A DNA stretch of 5,781 nucleotides from UBA4655 sp964585575 (GCA_964585575.1 CAZPEM010000172.1:1-5781), one strand, 5' to 3'. Numbered from the stretch's first letter, positions 1 to 4,496 are shown. Notes: generated from the sequence alone by a model not told the origin. Numbers and translations are program-made.

Positions 1-232
1 AGTGCTCCTGCAGGTTGTGCCCCTCGCCCGGGATGTAGACCGTGACTTCCTTCTGATTCGACAGCCGCACACGGGCGATCTTCCGAAGCGCCGAGTTGGG
101 CTTCTTCGGCGTCATCGTCCGCACCTGGAGGCAGACACCTCGCTTCTGCGGGCAGCGATCGAGCACCGGTGACTTGGAAAACTTCCGCTTCGGCCGGCGA
201 CGGCTGCGGACGAGCTGGGAGATCGTGGGCAT
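1..232 (-). CDS. rpsL: 30S ribosomal protein S12, 5' part (C-terminus outside window)
   Basis: The first 77 residues of ribosomal protein S12 are encoded here. S12 is a small-subunit protein at the decoding centre that takes part in tRNA selection. The protein begins MPTISQLVRSRRRPKRK and contains the hallmark blocks CPQKRGVC (residues 27-34), TPKKPNSALRK (41-51) and GEGHNLQEH (69-77). Lys43 in the TPKKPNS loop, the classical streptomycin-resistance position, is the wild-type lysine. The ATG at 232-230 gives the canonical S12 start. No Shine-Dalgarno sequence is visible before it (the preceding bases read CACTGGTTCTGT). The gene runs off the left edge; roughly 45-50 residues should follow. 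It lies downstream of fhcC on the same strand but is separated from it by an intrinsic terminator, so it probably has its own promoter, which I could not place with confidence. In many bacteria rpsL follows rpoBC; here the upstream neighbour is fhcC. Confidence 0.97.
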   Translation of the reverse strand, partial: MPTISQLVRSRRRPKRKFSKSPVLDRCPQKRGVCLQVRTMTPKKPNSALRKIARVRLSNQKEVTVYIPGEGHNLQEH

Positions 233-301
233 ACAGAACCAGTGGGGACACGGGAAACTTCGTTTTTCCGAGTCTCAGAGGTTAGTCGAAAGCCCGCCGC
301 G
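233..301 (-). other. rpsL upstream region
   Basis: About 70 bp lie between the fhcC terminator and the rpsL start. This stretch should carry the rpsL promoter and leader, because the terminator would isolate rpsL from fhcC. I see no convincing -35/-10 pair and no Shine-Dalgarno sequence. Confidence 0.35.
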
Positions 302-337
302 AAAAAAGGGCCCGGACTTTTTCCCGGCAACCGGGCC
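302..337 (-). terminator. Intrinsic terminator after fhcC
   Basis: Read on the minus strand, arm GGCCCGG (337-331) pairs with CCGGGCC (315-309) across a 15-nt loop, and is followed by C and then six T (307-302). This is a typical Rho-independent layout placed 7 bp after the fhcC stop codon. A competing smaller hairpin (CCGGG/CCCGG, 335-331 with 327-323) lies within the same stretch. It separates fhcC transcription from rpsL. Confidence 0.8.
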
Positions 338-343
338 GGTCAG

Positions 344-1177
344 CTAGGCCGCGGCCACGAACACCTCGCCCCGCCCTCCGGCAAGCCGGTCGCCGTGCCA
401 CTGCACCCAGGACCGCCCGGTCGGGTCGGTTGCGGCGGCTGGGCCGAATCCGGCGTCGGCGAGTCGCCGAAGCAGCATCGCCAGCACCGGTGGCCGCCAG
501 GTCGCCCCCCGGGAAAACCCGCAGCCGAGCGACGGCGGTGCTGCGAGCGCGAGGATCGAACCGCGGCGCATCCCGAGCCCCGCGTGGGCCGCCAGCCCGC
601 CGGCGACGACGATCGTTCCGGCCCGCATCTCGAATCCGACCCCGTCGCCGCAGTCGCCGCCGATGGCGAGGATGCCCCGCCGCATGCGGGAGCCGGCGAG
701 ATGGCCCGCGGAGCCGCGAATGGTCACCAGTCCGCCGCTCACGCCGCTTGGGCTGCCGGCAAGACCGCTGGCCGCGTTGTCGCCCGCGTCGCCCGCGACG
801 TGGATCTCGCCCCCCGACATCTCGGCGGCGAGCCAGTCGCCTGCGTTCCCCTCGACCTCGATCCGTCCGCCGACCAGTCGCTCGCCGCAATGTCTTCCCA
901 CCGGGCCGCGGACGACGAATCGTCCCCAGGCCATTCCGGCGGCGACGAAGTGGACCCGAGAAAAATCGCCGACGCACTCGATCGTCCCGTCGGAGGCGTC
1001 GCCCCGCACCTCGAACAGGGTGCCGAGCTGGGTCGCACGGCCGTCGGCACGGACCGTGATGCCCTTCACCGCCACGATCGAAGCCGCGGAGAGCCGGTCG
1101 GGCACGACGCCCGAGAGGTCCACCGAGCGGGGAGACTTCGGAAGGAGGTCGAATGCAGGGACGAGGACGAGCGGCAT
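344..1177 (-). CDS. fhcC: Formyltransferase/hydrolase complex subunit C (formylmethanofuran dehydrogenase subunit C homologue)
   Basis: A protein of 277 residues of the FwdC/FmdC/FhcC family. In the bacterial Fhc complex, subunit C belongs to the cytoplasmic enzyme that releases formate from formyl groups carried by the tetrahydromethanopterin (H4MPT) formaldehyde-oxidation pathway. The family's GXGXG parallel beta-helix repeats are visible from about residue 78 to 210: GRIEVEGNAGD (104-114), GGEIHVAGDAGD (122-133), GLVTIRGSAGHLAG (149-162), RRGILAIGGDCGD (166-178), AGTIVVAGG (186-194) and GMRRGSILAL (202-211). The same fold occurs at the C-terminus of glutamate synthase, but the stand-alone length and the N-terminal region (VDLSGVVPDRLS) fit FhcC. 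The ATG at 1177-1175 is preferred over an in-frame ATG at 1264, which would extend the protein with a low-complexity Arg/Gly tail and overlap the intergenic space. Shine-Dalgarno is weak: GGGAGAG lies about 16 nt upstream. The other Fhc subunits are not in the window. Confidence 0.88.
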   Translation of the reverse strand: MPLVLVPAFDLLPKSPRSVDLSGVVPDRLSAASIVAVKGITVRADGRATQLGTLFEVRGDASDGTIECVGDFSRVHFVAAGMAWGRFVVRGPVGRHCGERLVGGRIEVEGNAGDWLAAEMSGGEIHVAGDAGDNAASGLAGSPSGVSGGLVTIRGSAGHLAGSRMRRGILAIGGDCGDGVGFEMRAGTIVVAGGLAAHAGLGMRRGSILALAAPPSLGCGFSRGATWRPPVLAMLLRRLADAGFGPAAATDPTGRSWVQWHGDRLAGGRGEVFVAAA

Positions 1178-1184
1178 GACGATC

Positions 1185-1198
1185 GAGAGTCTACTCTC
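1185..1198. repeat. Small inverted repeat just upstream of fhcC
   Basis: Perfect 6-bp inverted repeat GAGAGT-ct-ACTCTC lies 8 bp before the fhcC start codon (minus strand). It overlaps the only purine-rich ribosome-binding candidate, so if folded it could hide the initiation region, or it could be an operator. The site is short and may be chance. Confidence 0.35.
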
Positions 1199-1283
1199 CC
1201 GGTGGGTTTCTCCGCCCGGCCGCCGACCGCGGGCCCGCCATCCGCTGACGGGCCGCGCGATCAATCGCCCGGGCAGCGTGCGG

Positions 1284-1775
1284 TCAGGCCGCCTGAACCG
1301 GGATCTTCCGCGAGGTACCCGAGGGCGACTTCGTCATCTCGACGACGAGCACGCCCTTGTCGTACTTCGCGGAGACCTTCGCAGGATCGACGGCCTCGGG
1401 CAGCGGGATCGCCCGGCTGAAAGAGCCGTAGTGCGCCTCGCGGTGGGTCATCCCGTCGGTCGTGGTCTCCGCGGCGGATTTCTTCTCGCCGGCGATCACG
1501 AGCCGGTCCTCCGACACGCTCACATCGACGTCCTTGGGATCGACGCCAGGCAGTTCGCACCGCACGCGGACGAGCGTATCGGTCTCCGAGACGTCGATTG
1601 CCGGCAGCCACGGCCCGCCGAACGCCGGCGGGAACCAAGCCGGCATCGGCTCGAGCGGCCGGCTGAAGAACCCTTCGAACAGCCGGTTCATCTCGTTTCG
1701 AAAATCGGTCAACGTGGTCAGGCTGCCAGGCTCCATGCCGCTTGCCCGCTTCGTGCGAAAAGGAATCAGACTCAT
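1284..1775 (-). CDS. Small heat-shock protein, Hsp20/alpha-crystallin family (copy 1, third in the block)
   Basis: A 163-residue small heat-shock chaperone, an ATP-independent holdase that binds unfolding proteins in the cytoplasm as large oligomers. The N-terminal arm (1-56) has the typical amphipathic segment FRNEMNRLFEGFF (25-37). The alpha-crystallin domain spans about 57-149, with PAIDVSETDT (58-67), CELPGVDPKDVDV (73-85) and the signature GVL (141-143). The C-terminal anchoring motif I-P-V (158-160), the IXI/V motif that docks on a neighbouring subunit, is intact. The ATG at 1775-1773 is chosen because AAGGAG lies 7 nt before it. An in-frame upstream ATG at 1901 would add 42 residues of intergenic translation and is rejected. 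It is separated by 125 bp from the upstream hsp20 and by 106 bp from fhcC. The leader contains repeats and hairpins, so it may be controlled separately from the first two hsp20 genes. Confidence 0.95.
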   Translation of the reverse strand: MSLIPFRTKRASGMEPGSLTTLTDFRNEMNRLFEGFFSRPLEPMPAWFPPAFGGPWLPAIDVSETDTLVRVRCELPGVDPKDVDVSVSEDRLVIAGEKKSAAETTTDGMTHREAHYGSFSRAIPLPEAVDPAKVSAKYDKGVLVVEMTKSPSGTSRKIPVQAA

Positions 1776-1782
1776 TGCAAGG

Positions 1783-1788
1783 CTCCTT
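1783..1788 (-). promoter_or_regulatory. Ribosome-binding site of hsp20 copy 1
   Basis: AAGGAG on the minus strand, 7 nt before the ATG at 1775. It decides the start against the longer reading from 1901. Confidence 0.85.
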
Positions 1789-1824
1789 TTCTTCGGTTTT
1801 TCTCGGTCCAGTTTTCTCGGTCCA
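1787..1824 (-). repeat. Short tandem repeats in the hsp20 copy 1 leader
   Basis: On the plus strand TTTTCTCGGTCCA occurs twice exactly (1798-1810 and 1812-1824, period 14), with a degenerate third copy TTTTCTTCGGT at 1787-1797. On the coding (minus) strand this reads ACCGAGAAAA, ACCGAGAAAA, ACCGAAGAAAA, running directly into the Shine-Dalgarno sequence. It could be a regulator site or an unstructured A-rich leader that favours ribosome loading. Confidence 0.6.
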
Positions 1825-1828
1825 CGAA

Positions 1829-1866
1829 CACTCCACGCCGAGTGGCCGCGGGGCGACCGCCGCCCC
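1829..1866 (-). repeat. Two consecutive hairpins between hsp20 copies 2 and 1
   Basis: Perfect inverted repeats GGGGCG-accgc-CGCCCC (1850-1866) and CACTC-cacgcc-GAGTG (1829-1844) lie in the 125-bp gap between the second and third small heat-shock genes. No T-run follows on the minus strand, so they are not a classical terminator. RNA processing, partial attenuation or mRNA stabilisation are possible. Confidence 0.5.
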
Positions 1867-1900
1867 TGTTGGCCCCCGGGGTGATTCCAAGCCCGGCTCA

Positions 1901-2281
1901 TCAGCCGGCCGTCACGGCGATCTTCCTCGGAAGGACGGCCGCCAGCCGCGGCACCTTCATCGTCAGCACGCCGTCCCGGTAGTCGGCCGTGATCCGCGAG
2001 GCGTCGAAGCCTTCGCCCAGCCGGAACGACCGCCGGTAGTCGCCGACGCCATACTCCCTGCGGATCGCCGTGCCCGGCAGGTCCCGCGGCGGCACGTTGG
2101 CCTCGAGCGAGAGCACGCCGTCTTCGAACGTGACATCGATGCCGTCACGACGGCCGCCGGGAAGATCAGCGTGGATCACGACCTCCGAGCCGAAGTCGGT
2201 GATGTCGACGTTCGGGCGGAACGTGGCACGGGCGGCCTTTTCAGCCGGAGCGGTTTCGGTGGAAACGGTTTCAGTCGGCAT
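1901..2281 (-). CDS. Small heat-shock protein, Hsp20/alpha-crystallin family (copy 2, second in the block)
   Basis: A compact 126-residue small heat-shock protein. The N-terminal arm is only about 21 residues, Thr/Glu/Ala-rich (MPTETVSTETAPAEKAA), and lacks the amphipathic EMxRLF segment of the other two copies. The alpha-crystallin domain covers about 22-112, with FRPNVDITDF (21-30), HADLPGGRRDGIDV (37-50), REYGVGDYRRSFRL (75-88) and the GVL signature at 104-106. A C-terminal I-A-V (121-123) matches the IXI/V docking motif. The ATG at 2281-2279 is preceded by AAAGGAGT, a strong Shine-Dalgarno at 8 nt spacing. The gene follows hsp20 copy 3 by 54 bp, which suggests co-transcription. Because the N-terminal arm governs oligomer size and client choice in this family, the short arm suggests a smaller assembly or a partner role in mixed oligomers (inference). 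Confidence 0.95.
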   Translation of the reverse strand: MPTETVSTETAPAEKAARATFRPNVDITDFGSEVVIHADLPGGRRDGIDVTFEDGVLSLEANVPPRDLPGTAIRREYGVGDYRRSFRLGEGFDASRITADYRDGVLTMKVPRLAAVLPRKIAVTAG

Positions 2282-2288
2282 TGTGGGT

Positions 2289-2296
2289 ACTCCTTT
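2289..2296 (-). promoter_or_regulatory. Ribosome-binding site of hsp20 copy 2
   Basis: AAAGGAGT on the minus strand; the AGGAG core (2294-2290) is 8 nt before the ATG at 2281. Confidence 0.85.
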
Positions 2297-2335
2297 GAGG
2301 ATTTGAGGAAATGGTCTCTTGGTGAAGTGGACGAT

Positions 2336-2911
2336 TCAGGAACGGATCTCGATCTTGTGGGGCTGGCACTCGGCGGCTTTCCTGCACGAGAGCGTCAAGA
2401 CGCCGTCGCAGAGCTTCGCCTCGACCTGCGCCGGATCGACCGCAACGGGCAGCTCGATCCGCCGCTCGAAGTCGCCGGCGCCACGCTCGCGCCTCAGCCA
2501 GGTCGCTCGCTCGCCCGTGGTCGTTTCCGACGGCTGCTCGAGCGAGTGACGCCGGCCCTTGATCACGAGCTCGTTCCCGGCCACCGACACGTCGAGATCG
2601 GCCGCGATCACCCCCGGCAGCTCCGCCTCGACGACGATCGCCTCGGGAGTCTCACCCATGTTGACCGCCGGAAATCCCGCGGCGGCGGTGGGCAGCGGCC
2701 GTCCGCCGTCGGGCGTGTACGCCCAGTCCAGGAGCGGTCCCCATTCGACCGGTGCGGACGACGTGAATTCGCTCCAGAGTCGGTCCATCTCGTCGCGAAT
2801 CTCCTCGAGCGGGCTTGCGAACGCGAATCGTCGGGCTCGCCGGGGCAGGGCCGCGGGGCCGGTGGCGGCGCGGGCTGGAAGGCGTGTCGAGGGAGTCGGA
2901 TTGGAATTCAT
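2336..2911 (-). CDS. Small heat-shock protein, Hsp20/alpha-crystallin family (copy 3, first in the block)
   Basis: A 191-residue small heat-shock protein and the promoter-proximal gene of the block. The long N-terminal region (1-80) contains the amphipathic segment LEEIRDEMDRLWSEF (35-49), which resembles FRNEMNRLFEGFF in copy 1. The alpha-crystallin domain is about 81-178, with PAVNMGETPEAIVVEAELPG (81-100), the loop RRERGAGDFERRIELP (140-155) and the GVL signature at 170-172. The C-terminal docking motif is I-E-I (187-189), near the very end. The ATG at 2911-2909 has an excellent Shine-Dalgarno, AAGGAGG, at 7 nt. An in-frame ATG at 3148 would add 79 residues without family similarity and read through the promoter region, so it is rejected. 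The upstream DNA carries abutting palindromes that may be the stress-regulatory site. The next gene, hsp20 copy 2, starts 54 bp after its stop codon. Confidence 0.95.
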   Translation of the reverse strand: MNSNPTPSTRLPARAATGPAALPRRARRFAFASPLEEIRDEMDRLWSEFTSSAPVEWGPLLDWAYTPDGGRPLPTAAAGFPAVNMGETPEAIVVEAELPGVIAADLDVSVAGNELVIKGRRHSLEQPSETTTGERATWLRRERGAGDFERRIELPVAVDPAQVEAKLCDGVLTLSCRKAAECQPHKIEIRS

Positions 2912-2917
2912 GGAAGT

Positions 2918-2926
2918 GCCTCCTTC
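2918..2926 (-). promoter_or_regulatory. Ribosome-binding site of hsp20 copy 3
   Basis: GAAGGAGGC on the minus strand, with the AGGAGG core 7 nt before the ATG at 2911. It is nearly a perfect anti-16S match and fixes the start. Confidence 0.9.
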
Positions 2927-2953
2927 TTGTTTTTTGTCGGGATGCTTCTTCTC

Positions 2954-2984
2954 GAACGGGTTCACGGAACCGGGAATGATTCCC
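2954..2984. promoter_or_regulatory. Candidate operator: abutting palindromes upstream of the hsp20 block
   Basis: Two perfect 13-bp inverted repeats touch each other: GGTTC-acg-GAACC (2959-2971) and GGGAAT-g-ATTCCC (2972-2984). An overlapping GAAC-gg-GTTC (2954-2963) extends the alternation of GAA and TTC half-sites. The array ends 43 bp upstream of the hsp20 copy 3 start. A weak sigma70-like pair on the minus strand, TTGTTT (3005-3000) and AATCAT (2981-2976) with 18 bp between, would put the -10 inside the second palindrome, which is where a repressor would act. The palindromes are directly visible; the regulatory role is inferred. Confidence 0.5.
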
Positions 2985-3170
2985 CCCGCCCGTGGCCGGA
3001 AACAAACGCCTCGGGCTCGAAGGAAATCGCGTCCCGGCGAACCGACAACTTTTGCAAGTCGCGTGCCATTGACTGGGCGACGGTCACCCGCACGGAGTGA
3101 TCGAGAAAACCCGCTTGAAACCGGGATTCGGCCGGCCGGTGCGGCCACGACATGAAACGCGTCACGGTCA

Positions 3171-3193
3171 GCGGCTGTCAGGTTGGCAGCCGT
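3171..3193. repeat. Strong inverted repeat in the divergent region
   Basis: CGGCTGTCA (3172-3180) pairs with TGGCAGCCG (3184-3192) across a 3-nt loop. This gives nine pairs, including one G-T pair, plus a possible tenth at 3171/3193. Outer bases GTCAC (3161-3165) and GTGAC (3194-3198) can extend it imperfectly. No T-run follows on either strand, so it is not a typical intrinsic terminator; operator or transcript structure are open possibilities. Confidence 0.55.
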
Positions 3194-3270
3194 GTGACAC
3201 GCCGTGATGACACCCCCGGCGGCCTCGCCAGAGGTTGGGGCGACGGACCGTCCAACGCGAGGCGGTGACG

Positions 3271-3298
3271 TTGTTGCCCCAGGGCGAATCCGTATACT
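3271..3298 (+). promoter_or_regulatory. Sigma70-like promoter for the fabZ-like gene
   Basis: TATACT at 3293-3298 matches the -10 consensus at five of six positions. A weak -35, TTGTTG at 3271-3276, lies 16 bp upstream. Transcription would begin near 3305, leaving a leader of about 70 nt before the ATG at 3375. A small inverted repeat GCCC-ca-GGGC (3276-3285) sits in the spacer. Confidence 0.5.
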
Positions 3299-3326
3299 CC
3301 GCGCGGCGTCGCCCTGAAAACCCTGT

Positions 3327-3374
3327 CAGCCGACCGCCCACGCAGCCGACCGTCAACCCACAACCCAGCCGACC
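3327..3374 (+). repeat. Three copies of CAGCCGACC in the leader of the fabZ-like gene
   Basis: Exact 9-mers at 3327-3335, 3343-3351 and 3366-3374; the last copy ends immediately before the ATG at 3375, where a Shine-Dalgarno would normally be. The first two copies share a tenth base (G). No purine-rich ribosome-binding sequence is present in the leader. Confidence 0.65.
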
Positions 3375-3884
3375 ATGCGATTCACGCTTCTCGACCGAGT
3401 CGTCGAACTTCAGCCCGGCAAAAGCATCACGGCCGTGAAGGCGGTCTCGCTGGCGGAGGAGTACCTTGGCGACCATTTTCCGAGGTTTCCCGTCCTGCCC
3501 GGCGTCTTCATGCTGGAGGCGATGACCCAGGCGGCCGCATGGACGATCCGGCTCGGTGAGGATTTCGCCCACAGCATGATCGTGCTACGGGCGGCGCGGA
3601 ACGTGAAGTACGGCGACTTTGTCGAGCCCGGGAAGGTGCTCACGGTCACTGCCGAGGTGCTCGACCAGGACGATTCCACGACGAGCGTGAAGGCGAGCGG
3701 CATGGTGGACGGCCGCTCGAGCCTCACGGCCCGGCTCAAGCTCCACCGCTACAACTTGGCCGATTCCGACCCCGGAAAGGCGTTTCTGGATCGGATGGTC
3801 CGGGCCGACCTGCGGCGATTCTGGACCATTCTCCACCCGTCCGCAGCCACGGCCGAACCGGGCCCGGTTACCCGGCCGGGATGA
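3375..3884 (+). CDS. FabZ-like 3-hydroxyacyl-ACP dehydratase (hotdog fold), first copy
   Basis: A 169-residue hotdog-fold protein similar to FabZ, which dehydrates 3-hydroxyacyl-ACP to trans-2-enoyl-ACP in the elongation cycle. The catalytic block DHFPRFPVLPGVFMLEAMTQ (33-52) has the active-site His34 and Glu48, with the 14-residue spacing seen in FabZ (His54/Glu68 in E. coli from memory), and the PVxPGV loop. The second family block, LRAARNVKYGDFVEPGKVL (71-89), matches the substrate-tunnel region of FabZ. At 169 residues it is slightly longer than classical FabZ (about 150), with a C-terminal tail rich in Asp/Arg (130-169). The start has no Shine-Dalgarno, and the family motif begins right after it. 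It is the first gene of the right-hand cluster. Its stop codon is 7 bp before an assembly gap, so its direct downstream neighbour is unknown. Dehydratase identity is well supported; whether it serves primary or specialised lipid synthesis is inferred. Confidence 0.9.
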   Translation: MRFTLLDRVVELQPGKSITAVKAVSLAEEYLGDHFPRFPVLPGVFMLEAMTQAAAWTIRLGEDFAHSMIVLRAARNVKYGDFVEPGKVLTVTAEVLDQDDSTTSVKASGMVDGRSSLTARLKLHRYNLADSDPGKAFLDRMVRADLRRFWTILHPSAATAEPGPVTRPG

Positions 3885-3891
3885 CCCGGGT
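3856..3891. repeat. Cluster of perfect GC palindromes at the assembly gap
   Basis: Three perfect palindromes follow each other at the end of the fabZ-like gene: AACCGGGCCCGGTT (3856-3869), CCCGGCCGGG (3871-3880) and ACCCGGGT (3884-3891). Unknown bases follow at once. They may form a terminator stem whose remainder is lost in the gap, and they may explain the loss of sequencing coverage. Confidence 0.6.
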
Positions 3892-3991
3892 NNNNNNNNN
3901 NNNNNNNNNNNNNNNNNNNNNNNNNNNNNNNNNNNNNNNNNNNNNNNNNNNNNNNNNNNNNNNNNNNNNNNNNNNNNNNNNNNNNNNNNNN
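3892..3991. other. Assembly gap of 100 N
   Basis: Exactly 100 unknown bases, the conventional length for a scaffold gap of unknown size. The true distance between the flanking sequences, and any gene in it, cannot be read. Features spanning it are not supported. Confidence 0.95.
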
Positions 3992-4006
3992 GGGGCGGTT
4001 CCGGGG

Positions 4007-4035
4007 TTCCCATTCGCCGTGCTCGGACCTATAAA
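4007..4035 (+). promoter_or_regulatory. Sigma70-like promoter for the acyl carrier protein gene
   Basis: TTCCCA (4007-4012; four of six matches to TTGACA) and TATAAA (4030-4035; five of six matches to TATAAT) are separated by 17 bp, the optimal spacing. Transcription would start near 4042, about 60 nt before the gene. An inverted repeat TGCGGC/GCCGCA (4036-4041 with 4058-4063) lies at the expected start region and might be an operator or a leader hairpin. Confidence 0.5.
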
Positions 4036-4100
4036 TGCGGCTCCCCGGGCCGAGCGGGCCGCAGTGGTTCGCCGGGTTTCGGAGCCCAAACGCAGGTGCA

Positions 4101-4496
4101 ATGGCGATGCCTTCCAGAGACGAGATTTTTGACAAAGTGAAGACGGCCCTCGTGGATGCTCTCGGAGTGGATGAGGACGACGTCACCCCATCGGCGACGA
4201 TGGTGGGGGACCTCGGCGCCGAGTCGATCGACTTCCTCGACATCGTTTTCCGTCTCGAGAAGGCTTTCGGAATCAAGATCCCGAGGGGCGAGTTGTTTCC
4301 GGAGGAGGTGCTCTCGAGCGCCGACTTCGTGGTGAACGGCAAGGTCAACGCGGCCGGCATCGAGGCCCTCAAGGCCCGCATGCCGTTCGTCGATCTCGCG
4401 AAGTTCGAGGCCAATCCCATGGTGCAAAACTTTGCGAACACGCTGACGGTCGAGGACATGGTCCGCTACGTTCAGATGAAGCTGGCCGCTGTGTGA
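4101..4496 (+). CDS. Acyl carrier protein, long AcpXL-like variant
   Basis: A 131-residue acyl carrier protein that carries growing acyl chains on 4'-phosphopantetheine in the cytoplasm. Helix I is DEIFDKVKTALVDALGV (7-23). The attachment block GDLGAESIDFLDIVFRLEKA (37-56) places the modified serine at Ser42; the usual DSL is ESI here. The block through FGIKIP (56-61) resembles the rhizobial very-long-chain carrier AcpXL as I remember it. Typical ACPs have about 78 residues and AcpXL about 92. Here roughly 45 extra residues (about 62-110) lie between FGIKIP and a final ACP-like helix TVEDMVRYVQMKL (116-128). Alternatively the AcpXL-like core ends near residue 100 and residues 101-131 are a C-terminal extension. 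The start is ATG 4101 or ATG 4107; AGGTG at 4095-4099 is better spaced for 4107. It lies between two dehydratase genes and before fabF. Carrier identity is firm; the chain type is inferred. Confidence 0.92.
   Translation: MAMPSRDEIFDKVKTALVDALGVDEDDVTPSATMVGDLGAESIDFLDIVFRLEKAFGIKIPRGELFPEEVLSSADFVVNGKVNAAGIEALKARMPFVDLAKFEANPMVQNFANTLTVEDMVRYVQMKLAAV

Larger units (their letters stand above)
2912..3374. other. Divergent intergenic region between the hsp20 block and the lipid cluster
   Basis: No gene is supported in these 463 bp; readings through it are extensions of flanking genes without family similarity. From the hsp20 side it holds the hsp20 Shine-Dalgarno and an A-rich leader, abutting palindromes at 2954-2984, a short inverted repeat ACTT-ttgc-AAGT at 3048-3059, a strong hairpin at 3171-3193, a rightward promoter at 3271-3298 and a repeat-containing leader up to the fabZ-like start at 3375. 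No CIRCE (TTAGCACTC-N9-GAGTGCTAA) or HspR-type HAIR element is present. Confidence 0.7.

Noticed and set aside
344..1177. Glutamate synthase C-terminal domain as identity of the beta-helix protein
   Set aside because: GltB carries this fold only at the end of a very large protein; the stand-alone 277-residue form fits FhcC/FwdC.
242..3100. Long open frames on the plus strand (242-1420, 663-1982, 1742-3100) opposite fhcC and the hsp20 genes
   Set aside because: They are Arg/Pro/Ala/Gly-rich antisense readings of clearly recognised minus-strand genes, a common effect of high GC content, and show no family motif.
2912..3148. N-terminal extension of hsp20 copy 3 from ATG 3148
   Set aside because: The perfect Shine-Dalgarno before ATG 2911 and the lack of family similarity upstream make the extension very unlikely.
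2912..3374. CIRCE, HAIR or ROSE-type heat-shock elements and a sigma32-type promoter (CTTGAAA at 3114-3120)
   Set aside because: No CIRCE or HAIR arms are found and no ROSE-like anti-Shine-Dalgarno is visible. CTTGAAA faces away from the hsp20 genes and has no matching CCCCAT-type -10.
4035..4100. In-frame N-terminal extension of the ACP from the ATG at 4035
   Set aside because: It would translate the likely -10/hairpin region and add a Gly/Pro/Ala-rich segment foreign to ACPs; helix I begins right after 4101/4107.
3585..4459. Minus- and plus-strand frames that run through the unknown bases
   Set aside because: Continuity across a placeholder gap has no meaning, and the parts outside the gap are antisense or intergenic.
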